This document shows, piece after piece, positions 8,340 to 17,920 of a DNA stretch of 64,000 nt. Below the pieces are notes generated by a model that ran no database searches, was not told the DNA's origin, and was given only the letters and a program-made list of their open reading frames with translations. The stretch spans positions 2,976,001 through 3,040,000 of the forward strand of contig NZ_JACVFC010000001.1 in NCBI RefSeq assembly GCF_014529935.1, given 5' to 3'. The number at the start of each line of letters is the position of its first letter. The first letter of the stretch is position 1. The stretch comes from Chitinophaga qingshengii (GTDB lineage: Bacteria; Bacteroidota; Bacteroidia; Chitinophagales; Chitinophagaceae). The translations under genes were made by a program, and so were the position numbers.

Positions 8340-9326
8340 TTACCGGATGATGGTTGTACTTTTATTAATTCTGGGCTGCTGGCCTCCGCGTAAAACAGTG
8401 CTTCCATTAAATCGCTCGCTCTGGTCTATATTTCCTGACAGGTCAAAATCCGCTTCATTCATCTGGCCGCTTTGTGCGAACGCCTTTACAGCATTCATGT
8501 AAGTTACCAAATGAATGTCATTCAAGTCAATACCACTTTCGTGCATCAGGGCCGCTGTTTTAGGAACCGCGAGCGGATCGCTGATACCCCAATCGGCAGC
8601 TGAATTGACCATAATTCTTTCGGATCCGTATTGTTTTACTACTTCCACCATACGCTCATTGCCCATTTTAGTGAAGGGGTAGATGGTAAAGGCTGCCCAG
8701 AAGCCACGGTCCAGTACTTCTTTCACCGTTTCTTCGTTGTTATGGTCTACAATGACCATGTGAGGGGCCACGCCATGTTCGATGGCGATGTCCATGCTAC
8801 GTTGGGTACCTTTTTTCTTATCGCGGTGGGGAGTATGTATCTGTACCGGCAAACCGGCTTCCTTCGCCAGTTCCAGCTGGGCGCGGTAATATTTTTCTTC
8901 CAGTGCTGTTTGATCGTCGAATCCGATTTCGCCGACGCCAACTACCCCTTCCTTGTAGATAAACTGTGGCATTATCTCCATCACCGCTTCCGCCAGGGGT
9001 TCGTTGTTGGCCTCTTTGGAATTCAGTCCGATGGTACAATAATGTTTAATACCGAACTGAGACGCGCGAAAACGTTCCCATCCGAGAAGACTATTAAAAT
9101 AATCCCGGAAGGTATCCACGCCGGTGCGGGGTTGTCCCAGCCAGAAAGCAGGTTCAATGAGTGCTACCACGCCGGCATCAGCCATTGCCTGGTAGTCGTC
9201 TGTAGTCCGGGAAGTCATGTGTACATGCGGATCAAAGAAGCGCATGCCTTTTATTTTGTCGAGATATGCCGGCGTATAAGTAAGCGGTTGAAGATCTTTT
9301 TCAGTCAGTTCATGAATACCACACAT
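8340..9326 (-). CDS. eboB: EboB, TatD family metal-dependent hydrolase
   Basis: A 328-residue TIM-barrel amidohydrolase of the TatD type. The two-metal ligand set is complete: HVH in FFDPHVHMTSRT (about 34-36), Glu in VGVGEIGFDD, His in LPVQIHTPHRD, His in MVIVDHNNEE, and Asp in NSAADWGISDP. It is about 60 residues longer than typical TatD because of an N-terminal extension (MCGIHELTEKDLQPLTYTP) and a C-terminal tail, both usual in the ebo branch. It starts 15 bases after eboA and precedes eboC. The substrate in ebo clusters is not known. A nuclease role, as for TatD proper, should not be assumed. Confidence 0.88.
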   Translation of the reverse strand: MCGIHELTEKDLQPLTYTPAYLDKIKGMRFFDPHVHMTSRTTDDYQAMADAGVVALIEPAFWLGQPRTGVDTFRDYFNSLLGWERFRASQFGIKHYCTIGLNSKEANNEPLAEAVMEIMPQFIYKEGVVGVGEIGFDDQTALEEKYYRAQLELAKEAGLPVQIHTPHRDKKKGTQRSMDIAIEHGVAPHMVIVDHNNEETVKEVLDRGFWAAFTIYPFTKMGNERMVEVVKQYGSERIMVNSAADWGISDPLAVPKTAALMHESGIDLNDIHLVTYMNAVKAFAQSGQMNEADFDLSGNIDQSERFNGSTVLRGGQQPRINKSTTIIR

Positions 9327-9341
9327 AATTTTCAGATTTAG

Positions 9342-10226
9342 TTATTGGGATAATTTTGCAGCGATGGTGTCCCAGGTGAGGGTACCATTTTGAATATCGT
9401 TCGTCAGTGCCGGGTCTGTTGCCAGCAAGGTTTTGGCCGGAGCAAAGCTGGTACCGGCAAACACGAGGGCCGCAGCGGCTTTCTCCACCTGGTCGGCCGA
9501 ATGCCATACCCGGGTGAGATCTGCCATGTTATCCGTTGTCACGAAAGCAGTGAGCAGTCGCCACTGCATAGGTGATACTCTTCTGCCGGCGGCCCAGCGT
9601 TCGTGTGCAAAGTCGGTGAGTATAGCGGCCAATGCGGCGTTACTGCGTTCATCGAGGCCACTGATCAGGTGCAGCGGTTTCTCTGTAAAAATCGCTTTCA
9701 TCACCAGCTGGTTCCAGGCGGGTTCGTCCAGGTAGCGGGCCGGGTATGGATTTTTCAGCATAATGGCTTCCTGTACCACACCGATATTGGATCGAACGCC
9801 TTCGGCTGTACGAAGTTTCCAGGCATCCGGGAAAGCCAGTACCGGCAGGGCACTGTAGAGAGCAGCCAGTTCGTTCATTTCGGCCGACAGAAAAAGTTTT
9901 TCTATCGTATCGAGATACACTGTTTTGTTGGCACTATCCAATTGCAGCAACCACCATACACGTATCAGCCGGTCTAACGTCCACCCTTGTACGAAGAATC
10001 CGGGTACCAGCTGTTGCAATACTGCAGCCTGTTCCGGCGATACGGTGATTTCATTTTTTCCGGTGAACCGGGGAATCGCGGTAAAAGTCTGATTAAACTG
10101 CGGTATGGATGCAACCTTCTCCAGTCGCTGCTGTAGCCATTCTCTGGTTTGTTCACTACTATTGCCGGCAATAATGGCAGCAAGAGCTTCGCTCATTTTC
10201 TGCCTATCGTATACATATTCCACCAC
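9342..10226 (-). CDS. eboA: EboA domain-containing protein
   Basis: A 294-residue soluble, largely helical protein with no recognisable catalytic motif and no signal peptide. Its position directly before a TatD hydrolase, a UbiA-like protein and, further on, a dehydroquinate-synthase-like gene identifies it as EboA. It is rich in Trp/Leu helices (GWTLDRLIRVWWLLQL, WAAGRRVSPMQWRLLTAFV). The start is either GTG at 10226 (then EYVYDRQK) or ATG at 10196. I kept the GTG because family members tend to begin with a similar Y-x-YD stretch. The gene heads the A-B-C block, and its promoter must lie in 10227-10337. Molecular function unknown. Confidence 0.8.
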   Translation of the reverse strand: MVEYVYDRQKMSEALAAIIAGNSSEQTREWLQQRLEKVASIPQFNQTFTAIPRFTGKNEITVSPEQAAVLQQLVPGFFVQGWTLDRLIRVWWLLQLDSANKTVYLDTIEKLFLSAEMNELAALYSALPVLAFPDAWKLRTAEGVRSNIGVVQEAIMLKNPYPARYLDEPAWNQLVMKAIFTEKPLHLISGLDERSNAALAAILTDFAHERWAAGRRVSPMQWRLLTAFVTTDNMADLTRVWHSADQVEKAAAALVFAGTSFAPAKTLLATDPALTNDIQNGTLTWDTIAAKLSQ

Positions 10227-10622
10227 TTGGACGATCCTGTTTAAAGTGATAACACTGATTTCTGATTAAAAGTAAACAGGATTGACCAGATTTTATGAAT
10301 TATCAGGATAATATTTGATAGGTGGTTATAAAAATAAAAGAGAGGCATTGCTGCCTCTCCTTCCGCCATTCTAAAACCTGATTATGCATCAGGATATCTT
10401 TCTTCATGGCGCCAGCGGCGGCTCCACGAAAATATCTTGTTGTGATGATGAGTTAAAATTGAAAGAGCGAAGGTACATTACATCTGTAACAATTAGCGCA
10501 TTTTTTTGAAATGTGTGACCCGACAAATATGTGTACCCGTTCGTGGAAAATATATCGGCTGTAATATACAGATTATTCTACTTCTTATCCAAATAAACCA
10601 ACGAATTTATCGTTACACTTTT
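10227..10622. other. Intergenic region before eboA
   Basis: This 396-base gap between the FG-GAP gene and eboA, both on the minus strand, has no convincing gene. It contains the terminator at 10338-10361, a small CCTGAT/ATCAGG hairpin (10376-10392) and AT-rich DNA that should hold the eboA promoter. No exact consensus promoter could be picked out. Confidence 0.5.
10333..10361 (-). terminator. Terminator of the SusC-SusD-FG-GAP operon
   Basis: Read on the minus strand, GGAGAGGCAG, loop CAA, TGCCTCTC, then TTTTATTTTTAT. It lies 260 bases past the stop of the FG-GAP gene and just before the likely eboA promoter, so it insulates the ebo genes from the upstream operon. Confidence 0.75.
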
Positions 10623-12137
10623 TTATTTCTGTTTATTCTCCAGCACTATAAAGGGTTGATACTCCTTCCAATCAGGCTTATATCCATCCAGTATAACAAA
10701 GCCCCGGCCATAGTTTCCTAGTATGATATCCTCATCGCCATCGCCATCAATATCCTTTACATCCATACAAATCCAGCGCCCTTCCTTTTCGATAGGAGGC
10801 GCATGGGGCGTGAAGTTCAGCTGATGGTCCTTTCCTTCAAACAAAATAAATTTTTCCGCAGGATTATTTTGCATGTCTGCAAAAAAAGCAATCGCCGCTA
10901 TATCTGTTTTACCGTCCAGGTTAAAATCGGCCGCTACAGCCTTAGTACAGCCATTCACCGGATAAAACCATGCCTGGCGGTAGCTGTTGTTACCTTCGTT
11001 GATATAGACGTACAAACCATGATAAGGTTTAAGCACCATAGAAAAATCTGCATTATCTCCGCAGGTATATAGAATATCCAGTTTACCATCCTGGTTAAAA
11101 TCTACCAGCTGAAAACTGGTAGAACCATTGAGTGGCGGGAATCTCAGCAGGTTGGTAGATTTAAATCCGCCGTGCCGGTCGTTTTCATATAACCAGATTC
11201 CTTCATCCGCTGCGGCGAAAAGGACCATGGCATCCGGCCATCCGTCGCCGTTAAAATCGCCTACTGCGGCGTGAATAGCACCGGGCACTTCCGTGATTGT
11301 TTTCTGCTCATAACGATGATCCGGCAACTGTTTCAGCCAATACAGCCCACCCTGGTTATGGCCGAAAGCACACACCAACAGGTCAACAAGACTGTCCTTA
11401 TCAAAGTCGGCCTGCAGTGTTTGCACCGGACGTTTGAGGAAAGGCATCAGGTCTTTTTGTTTGCTATGCAGATCATTAATGTTGAGTTCGCTTATAATTC
11501 CGGCAGGGGCATCGAGGGCCCTCATATTACCGATCTGGGTGATGATTGCAGGTGATGATTTCCCGCCATCGCGGGTATACAGGATATCTACCACCGGCGA
11601 AGGCATCTTCCGGGAACCGGTTTTACGCAGGGAACTATCCCAGGTATCCAGCGTACTTGTATAGCTGTCGCTGGTAAAAATATGCCGGGTAGCCGTATCA
11701 AAAGACACCAGCGTAGTCGCTGCCAAACCGGGTGAATCTACTCCCACGGGATGTTTCATGGAAAACCCAAACCAGTCGCGCTGCAATGGCACCGGCGGTT
11801 TGGCCGGCGTTAGTTTTGCAGGCGCCTGCGTTTCGTAGTACTTCACCAGTTCCACCCACTCATTGAAAGATATTTGTCCTGGCTGAGGCTTTCCTTCCAC
11901 GGGGTAATACTGATCGCCGGACCATACCCGGATACCGAGTTTGGGCGCCATAGCCGGTAATACATGTTTGGTCCAGGTTTCCTTGTCCAGCAGGGAAGGG
12001 TCCACCGGCAGGTGACAGGAGGAACAATATTTATCTGCCAGCATTTTCCCTTTCTCCTTTGCAGACGGAGCAAAACAACTGCTAAAGATGGCGAGGCCGG
12101 TAAAAACGAGGAATAAGGTGGTGAGAACAGCTCTCAT
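10623..12137 (-). CDS. Cytochrome c-like lipoprotein with FG-GAP/VCBS repeats
   Basis: A 504-residue exported lipoprotein. The signal peptide ends in a lipobox (LAIFSSC, Cys about 20), then comes a short cytochrome c-like segment with one haem-binding CSSCH (about 38-42). The rest is a beta-propeller of FG-GAP/VCBS repeats with calcium-type loops: DFNGDGWPDAMVL, DFNQDGKLDILYT, DFNLDGKTDIAAI, DIDGDGDEDIILG. I start at the ATG at 12137; a TTG six bases earlier is less likely. It follows susD by about 130 bases and probably shares its transcript. A haem motif on a propeller lipoprotein suggests a surface redox or ligand-binding accessory of the SusCD complex. The substrate is unknown. Confidence 0.85.
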   Translation of the reverse strand: MRAVLTTLFLVFTGLAIFSSCFAPSAKEKGKMLADKYCSSCHLPVDPSLLDKETWTKHVLPAMAPKLGIRVWSGDQYYPVEGKPQPGQISFNEWVELVKYYETQAPAKLTPAKPPVPLQRDWFGFSMKHPVGVDSPGLAATTLVSFDTATRHIFTSDSYTSTLDTWDSSLRKTGSRKMPSPVVDILYTRDGGKSSPAIITQIGNMRALDAPAGIISELNINDLHSKQKDLMPFLKRPVQTLQADFDKDSLVDLLVCAFGHNQGGLYWLKQLPDHRYEQKTITEVPGAIHAAVGDFNGDGWPDAMVLFAAADEGIWLYENDRHGGFKSTNLLRFPPLNGSTSFQLVDFNQDGKLDILYTCGDNADFSMVLKPYHGLYVYINEGNNSYRQAWFYPVNGCTKAVAADFNLDGKTDIAAIAFFADMQNNPAEKFILFEGKDHQLNFTPHAPPIEKEGRWICMDVKDIDGDGDEDIILGNYGRGFVILDGYKPDWKEYQPFIVLENKQK

Positions 12138-12140
12138 AAA

Positions 12141-12266
12141 CAATTAGGAATTACGAATGACAAATTTGGGAATGCTGGTTATCATTACAAATTATGAATT
12201 ATTAATTATAAATGAGGGGCTCACCATGATGAATGGGAGCCCCTCGTAATTCGCAATTTCTAATTG
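12141..12266. repeat. Imperfect palindromic intergenic element with central terminator hairpin
   Basis: The gap between susD and the FG-GAP gene is one long imperfect palindrome. The outer left arm CAATTAGGAATTACGAATGA (12141-12160) mirrors a right arm ending TCGCAATTTCTAATTG (12250-12265). At the centre is a perfect stem, GAGGGGCTC (12214-12222) with GAGCCCCTC (12237-12245), followed on the minus strand by ATTTATAATT, so it may partly terminate susD transcripts. It is related to the elements near 1680, 22561-22690 and 24657-24748. Confidence 0.65.
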
Positions 12267-12268
12267 AT

Positions 12269-14041
12269 TTAGTAACCTTTATTTTGTGTCAATACCGGTT
12301 GACCATTCTTCAGCGTCAGGTCAATCTGGCGTTGCGGAATAGGGAAATATTCATTTTTCCCTTTCGTAAAGTGGCCGCCGGTCACATCATTTGTAATCTG
12401 TCCTTCAAAAGTAAAGTAAGCATTCATTACCTGGTCTGCGATCCCCCAACGGGAGATATCGAAGAAACGATGCCCTTCCATTGCCAGTTCCAGCTTACGT
12501 TCGAAGCGGATTGCCTTACGGGCATAATCCTGGCTGGGGAAAACGTCATAAAGACCGATGCTATAGTAAGGCAATGGTTTATTGGGATCGAATCCGAGTA
12601 CCGGTTTGCTGGGGTCTTTGTAATCATGTACCCAGTTTTCCGGATGGTCTTTCATACGGCTGCGCACCTGGTTTACATAAGTCGTCGCGGTTCCAAGATC
12701 GCCGGTTTCAGCAGCACATTCTGCCGCCATCAGCAACACGTCGGAAAAGCGAATCAGCAACACATTGATAGCGGTACCGGGCGCCCAGGAGTTATTGTCC
12801 ATGTATTTGTCTTTGTTATAATCCCAATACACCATTTTTTTAGTGGCATACGGACCGGCATAACGTTGTGTTTTATCGCGTATCCAGTCGGAACCAGCAA
12901 AGTACCCCCAGTCGTGATACGGAACACCGCGACGGCCTACGGTCCAGTCCAGGCGCGGATCTACCATACCAGGATCGGGTGTGAAAGGCTGATCGGATGA
13001 AATGTTCATATCGGATTTCACCGGATGATCGTTGTAGTTATCCAGGTAAGGAAGGCCTTTAGCATCTACCCTGTAAGAATTCACCAGATCAAAAGAGGGC
13101 TGATAGAAACCGCAGCATTTGAAGTTCGCCGGGAAGTTGAGCATATCGCCCTCATTCGCGTTACCAATGCCATTAGTGCCATCGTTAGCTGACATCTGAA
13201 TAGCAAATACGGACTCCGAATTATTCTTTTTGGAAGCATCGAAGTTGTCTTCAAAATTAGTCGTCAGCGCGTAGTTCAATCCATTGGATGTTTTTCCTTT
13301 GTTGATAGCCTCTACAAAAAGCGCCAGAGCTTCCGGATATTTTTTCTCGTAGAGGTAAGTCTTGGCGAGGTATATCTGCGCAGCCCATTTATTGGCGCGT
13401 GCTACCTGTGCCTGTGTTTCCGGCAGGTTAGCCTGTGCAAATTTGAAATCCGCTTCGATATTAGGCCAGATGTCCACATTATTGGGCACCAGCGGATCGG
13501 TAGTAGACTCCGTTACATAGGGCACATTATTGAACATCTTCTTCAGTTCAAAATAATAATGCCCTCTGAGAAAACGGGCTTCCGCCTGTACCTGTATTTT
13601 TTCGGCATCAGACATATCTTTAGCCGCCGCCATGGCACGCAGGGTATTATTACAGCGGGCCACGCCTTCAAATACCGCTCTCCATTTGGTATTGAAGAAA
13701 GAGTTAGCCACATTGGGCTGCCAGATAGCGATTTCATTGATCGGTGTTTGGTCAGTACCTTCACTGCCTTTGTGAGCATCGCCGCCGGCCACGCTACCGT
13801 ATACCCAGTTGGTGCTGGCAGCTTCCCAGGCATTGCCACCACCCAGTGAGGAAGTAGGCGTACCGCCGCCATCGAGCGCCGCGTAGGCGCCTACCAGCAG
13901 ATAATTCACCCCATCTTTATTGGCGACGATATCTTCAGACAATGAACTATAAGGCGGCTTATCCAGGAAGTTCTTGGAGCAACCGCTATTCAGCAGTGCA
14001 GTGACGAGCAATATTGCACTTGTATATCGTAATGTTTTCAT
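12269..14041 (-). CDS. SusD/RagB family nutrient-binding outer-membrane lipoprotein
   Basis: A 590-residue SusD-like protein. The signal peptide MKTLRYTSAILLVTALLNSGC ends in a lipobox Cys at about 21. The TPR-type core has the usual landmarks: YALLVGAYAAL near the N-terminus, ARFLRGHYYFELKKMFNNVPYV (about 153-174), AAQIYLAKTYLYEKKYPEAL, VLLIRFSDVLLMAAECA and the C-terminal IRFERKLELAMEGHRFFDISRWG. It caps the SusC channel on the cell surface and binds the incoming glycan or peptide. The gene is 31 bases downstream of susC. No glycoside hydrolase or peptidase is next to the pair, so the substrate cannot be read from context. Confidence 0.96.
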   Translation of the reverse strand: MKTLRYTSAILLVTALLNSGCSKNFLDKPPYSSLSEDIVANKDGVNYLLVGAYAALDGGGTPTSSLGGGNAWEAASTNWVYGSVAGGDAHKGSEGTDQTPINEIAIWQPNVANSFFNTKWRAVFEGVARCNNTLRAMAAAKDMSDAEKIQVQAEARFLRGHYYFELKKMFNNVPYVTESTTDPLVPNNVDIWPNIEADFKFAQANLPETQAQVARANKWAAQIYLAKTYLYEKKYPEALALFVEAINKGKTSNGLNYALTTNFEDNFDASKKNNSESVFAIQMSANDGTNGIGNANEGDMLNFPANFKCCGFYQPSFDLVNSYRVDAKGLPYLDNYNDHPVKSDMNISSDQPFTPDPGMVDPRLDWTVGRRGVPYHDWGYFAGSDWIRDKTQRYAGPYATKKMVYWDYNKDKYMDNNSWAPGTAINVLLIRFSDVLLMAAECAAETGDLGTATTYVNQVRSRMKDHPENWVHDYKDPSKPVLGFDPNKPLPYYSIGLYDVFPSQDYARKAIRFERKLELAMEGHRFFDISRWGIADQVMNAYFTFEGQITNDVTGGHFTKGKNEYFPIPQRQIDLTLKNGQPVLTQNKGY

Positions 14042-14072
14042 TTTTCTCAGTTTAGCAATTCAGATAATCAGA

Positions 14073-17000
14073 TCAGAAACTCAGGGAAACACCTACCAGG
14101 TATTGACGTTGGTTAGGATAGGCGCCTTCATCGATACCAAAAGAATCTGAGTTACCGGTAATTTCAGGATCGAGGCCGGTGTATTTGGTGATGGTAAACA
14201 CATTGGCCGCCTGTACATATACCCTGAATTTTTCTACACCTACTCTTTTCAGCATATAAGCAGGGAAAGTATATCCCAATGTCATGTTTTTAGCGCGGAG
14301 GTAGGAGCCGTTTTCAACATAATAGGAAGTTGGAGGATCTGAAGTACTGAAGTTGGGTTTCAGCTCCTGGATAGGTGCGGTAGCATTTTTTCGGTCAGGC
14401 AGCCAGGAATCGTACAAGGCTGTTTTGCTTTTTGCCCCATTGAACGAACCGTAAATATCCGTCCACCATCTTACCTGGTTCCAAACCTTGTTACCTTGAA
14501 CTCCATAGATGAACATGGTGAAATCCCAGTTTTTGTAGTTGAGGCCAATATTCAGTCCATAGGTAAACTTGGGGTTAGGATTACCGAGATAGGTGCGGTC
14601 TTGTGCGTCAATTTTACCGTCGCCGTTTACATCTTTATAACGGAAGCGGCCTGGAGCGGCAGCTTGCTGATATTCCGACAGACCTGGATATTTTGCTTTA
14701 GCGGCATTATTGGCAGCATTTACTTCATCCTGGCTATCCCAAAACTTTTCAATCTGGTAGCCGTAGAACTCGCTGATACTCTTTCCTACAGCATTGCGGA
14801 TAATAGCCATTCCATAACGGCGGCTTTCTCTTTCGAAATAGGGAGCTGACTCAGATATTTTGACAATTTTGTTATTATAGCTGGTGAGAGTTCCCGTAAG
14901 GGTCAGTTTTAGTTTGGAGGCCAATTGTATATTACCGGTAGCGGAAAAGTCCCAGCCATGGTTGTTCATTTCTGCAACGTTTGCGAAAGGCTGGGCTGCA
15001 GCCCCGTATACCCCTGGCAGTTCAGGATTGAACAGCAAGTTTTTGATTTGTTTGCTGTAGTAGTCAACAGAAACCTCTAACGCACCTTTAAACAATGTTG
15101 CATCGACACCGATATTGGAATTGGTATTGCTCTCCCATTTAGCGTTCGGGTTACCAATTCTTCCCTGCATAAAGCCGGTAGCCAGGCTGCTGGTAGAACC
15201 GGTCATGTCGTAGAAGGAAGTGGCCTTATTAAAGGTAAACGTGGTGAATGCATTGGCAGGGTCCACGTTGATTTGGTTACCCATGATCCCCCAGCCACCA
15301 CGGAGTTTCAGGTCCGATATCCAGGTGATGCTTTTCATGAATTCCTCCTGAGAGATACGCCAGGCGGCGCTCACCGCCGGGAAGTTACCATAGCGGTTGT
15401 TGGCGCCAAAGCGGGAAGAACCATCACGCCGTATCAGGGCGCCCAGCAGGTATTTATCATTAAAGGAATAATCTACTCTGGCAAACAAGGAGAACAGCGT
15501 ATTAGAGCCATACATGCTACCATTCACCGGTGTTCCGAAACCGGAAGACAGTGTGGTAAAGTTGGGATCGAAGGAGAAATAGTTGGTGGTGGTACCATTC
15601 AGCGTACGGTCCACCTGTTGGAAGGCTTCTGTACCCACCATTACTTTCAGATCGTGCTTGCGCGCGATTTTTTTATGGTAGCTTAGGGTATTGGTCCAGG
15701 TCCAGTCATAACCATTACCGGTCGTTTCTGTATAAGAGTTTACGCTGGTATTTTCCTTGTTTTCATATTCCGGATAAGTGAAGCTATGATTATTGAAAGA
15801 ATAGATTTCACCGCCAAAAGAGGTACGTAAGGTGAAGTCTCTCATGATATCAGCTTCCGCATACACGTTACCGAGCAATCTGCTGGCGAGTGCTTTTGTG
15901 CTACCGAACCTGTCCTGTATGGCTACCGGGTTACGGGCGTTACCCAGTGCGCCGTTCCAGGTACCGGCATAATTGCCTTTGATATCATATACCGGAATAA
16001 TGCTTTGTTCACGGAAAGCCATACCGATACCGCTTCCTTCTGTGAGGATACCTATCTGTGGGTTTTGAATAATGGAATACTCCATGTTTTCACCCACGCG
16101 AATATGATCCGTTACATTGAAGCTGCTGTTAGCTCTTACCGCGTAACGTTTGTTATAGGTATTGGTGAGCGTACCTTGTTGATTGAAATAATACATGGAG
16201 AAGAAGTAGCTGCCTATATCGCCGCCACCTGCCACGGAAATATTATGGCTGGTGATAGGAGCCGGTTTGAATATCTCATGGTACCAGTCAGTACCTTGCT
16301 TGTTGGCTTTGTTGATACGGTAAAACTTATTCAGCAGGCCGGGGTCTTTGTAGTCCGGTATGAGGTAATATTTGGAAGGGTCTACACGGGGATCTCCTTC
16401 CATAGCCCCTTCGGGGAAGATATAATCCGGCAATACCGGTTTATCACCTTTACCGTACAATACGTCGTTAAATACCGGTGTACCGTTGGTACTGTTACGG
16501 GTAGCCATCCACAGCAGGTCGGCCTGTTCCTGTGGATTGAGGATATGAAAGGGGTTACCGCCCTGAGGGCGTTGTGTGCCGTAGTAACCGTCATACTGTA
16601 CTTTTACTTTGCCAGTACCTCTTTTGGTAGTGATGATAATAACGCCGTTGGCTGCACGCGCACCGTAGATAGAGGCAGCGCCCGCATCTTTCAGTACCTG
16701 CATGGTTTGCACATCGTTCGGGTTTACATCCGCCAGGTTGGAGATGGGTACCCCGTCTATGATGTAGAGCGGTGTATTGTTGCCAAACGTGTTTCTGCCA
16801 CGCACGGTCACCTGCGGCTCCTGGCCAGGCTGGCCGGTTCCCACCACGGTAATGCCTGATACCTGCCCCTGTAGTTGGTTGGAGATTTGGGAAGTGGGTT
16901 GCCTGGTGATGTTTTCCACTTTCACCACCGCTACCGCGCCGGTGAGGTCTTTTTTCTTCTGGCTGGCATAACCGGTTACGACCACCTCTTCAAGGGAACC

Positions 17001-17309
17001 TACTTTTTCGGCCAGTTGTACATTCACTGGCCCTGATCCGACGGTTGCTTCCTGCGGATCGTAGCCAACAAAAGAGAACATCAATATTGCTCCCGATTTG
17101 GCTTCAATGGTAAAGCTGCCGTTGGGATCGGTTGCGGTACCTCGATTGGTACCTTTCACATATACCGAAACACCTGGCAATGGGTTGCCTGAAGCTTTGT
17201 CAGACACCTTTCCCGTAACTTTCGTTTGTGCGAATACGTTACTACTGCCGAATAATAGCAGCATGCCGCATAGGAGTACGGCCAGCCCCTGGTAAAAATG
17301 TTTTTTCAT
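14073..17309 (-). CDS. SusC/RagA family TonB-linked outer-membrane receptor
   Basis: A 1078-residue TonB-dependent transporter. I use the ATG at 17309, which gives a normal signal peptide (MKKHFYQGLAVLLCGMLLLFG...NVFAQ); upstream ATGs in frame add an implausible tail. After the signal come a carboxypeptidase-D-like domain (VTGKVSDKASGNPLPGVSVYVKG), a TonB box (SLEEVVVTGYASQKKKDLTGAV) and the plug with the SusC signature VLKDAGAASIYGARAANGVIIITTKRG. A 22-strand barrel follows, ending in QRQYLVGVSLSF with the expected terminal Phe. It works with the SusD partner just downstream. Expression may respond to an unlinked sigma/anti-sigma or hybrid two-component system; none is adjacent. Confidence 0.96.
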   Translation of the reverse strand: MKKHFYQGLAVLLCGMLLLFGSSNVFAQTKVTGKVSDKASGNPLPGVSVYVKGTNRGTATDPNGSFTIEAKSGAILMFSFVGYDPQEATVGSGPVNVQLAEKVGSLEEVVVTGYASQKKKDLTGAVAVVKVENITRQPTSQISNQLQGQVSGITVVGTGQPGQEPQVTVRGRNTFGNNTPLYIIDGVPISNLADVNPNDVQTMQVLKDAGAASIYGARAANGVIIITTKRGTGKVKVQYDGYYGTQRPQGGNPFHILNPQEQADLLWMATRNSTNGTPVFNDVLYGKGDKPVLPDYIFPEGAMEGDPRVDPSKYYLIPDYKDPGLLNKFYRINKANKQGTDWYHEIFKPAPITSHNISVAGGGDIGSYFFSMYYFNQQGTLTNTYNKRYAVRANSSFNVTDHIRVGENMEYSIIQNPQIGILTEGSGIGMAFREQSIIPVYDIKGNYAGTWNGALGNARNPVAIQDRFGSTKALASRLLGNVYAEADIMRDFTLRTSFGGEIYSFNNHSFTYPEYENKENTSVNSYTETTGNGYDWTWTNTLSYHKKIARKHDLKVMVGTEAFQQVDRTLNGTTTNYFSFDPNFTTLSSGFGTPVNGSMYGSNTLFSLFARVDYSFNDKYLLGALIRRDGSSRFGANNRYGNFPAVSAAWRISQEEFMKSITWISDLKLRGGWGIMGNQINVDPANAFTTFTFNKATSFYDMTGSTSSLATGFMQGRIGNPNAKWESNTNSNIGVDATLFKGALEVSVDYYSKQIKNLLFNPELPGVYGAAAQPFANVAEMNNHGWDFSATGNIQLASKLKLTLTGTLTSYNNKIVKISESAPYFERESRRYGMAIIRNAVGKSISEFYGYQIEKFWDSQDEVNAANNAAKAKYPGLSEYQQAAAPGRFRYKDVNGDGKIDAQDRTYLGNPNPKFTYGLNIGLNYKNWDFTMFIYGVQGNKVWNQVRWWTDIYGSFNGAKSKTALYDSWLPDRKNATAPIQELKPNFSTSDPPTSYYVENGSYLRAKNMTLGYTFPAYMLKRVGVEKFRVYVQAANVFTITKYTGLDPEITGNSDSFGIDEGAYPNQRQYLVGVSLSF

Positions 17310-17920
17310 AACGTGGTTGAAGGGTAACGTTTTAGAAAAATCGGTTAAAAAATAAAATACCTGTCTTGTATGATCCTTTGTCCGGCAGACAGCTGAAGAC
17401 ATAACTTCCCCGTTCCGATACCGGCGTATCCGGCGTCAGGCACAACAGGAGATCATGTACAGGCATTATCCGTCCGGTTACTGCAGGATGCGGAACGGCA
17501 GTAACAGTACAAACAATAACTGTCTGTGTAACAATTAAAAACCATCAATTTGAAGATGCAAGACATGGATGCGGGCATGTTTACACCAAGGTTTAACTAA
17601 ACGGTCAATTCAAGATTTTTTTAGTAAACAATTGATTTGCTGACAATGAACAAGTGAGAATCGGCTCAAATTAGTACCAACACTTTCCGCTTTCAGATTT
17701 TGGTTCTCACGTGGAATTTTTCTTACAATAAGTCGAATATATAACAATAAATTCGCTCAGACAAGTGTTGTTTTAACATTTCTCTAAATAGAAAAAAATT
17801 CTACCGGTATTCTTACAGTATTCCACACCGGCCGGATAAAAAAGTACAATACTTTAGGGCTAAAAAAGTACAAGCACTTGATCTTTTATGTATGTTTAAC
17901 ATCTTAATTGTTCCGAGTCC
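17310..17920. promoter_or_regulatory. Divergent intergenic region between susC and a TMEM220-like gene
   Basis: A 611-base gap with no convincing gene. It is rich in A/T on the side near 17920 and must contain the susC leader and the promoter of the plus-strand gene at 17921. Two near copies of the string AAAAAAGTACAA are present (about 17838 and 17864), separated by roughly one to two helical turns, which could be a regulator site. I could not pick an exact TTG-N19-TAnnTTTG promoter. Confidence 0.4.

Noticed and set aside
8631..9341. Plus-strand open frame of 236 codons opposite eboB
   Set aside because: Antisense shadow; the minus-strand protein has the full TatD metal-ligand set.
10330..10420. 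A 34-codon minus-strand frame (MKKDILMHNQVLEW...) before eboA
   Set aside because: It runs through a transcription terminator and has no other support; chance frame.
16005..16859. Plus-strand open frame of 284 codons opposite susC
   Set aside because: Same reason: an antisense shadow of a gene with a complete set of motifs.
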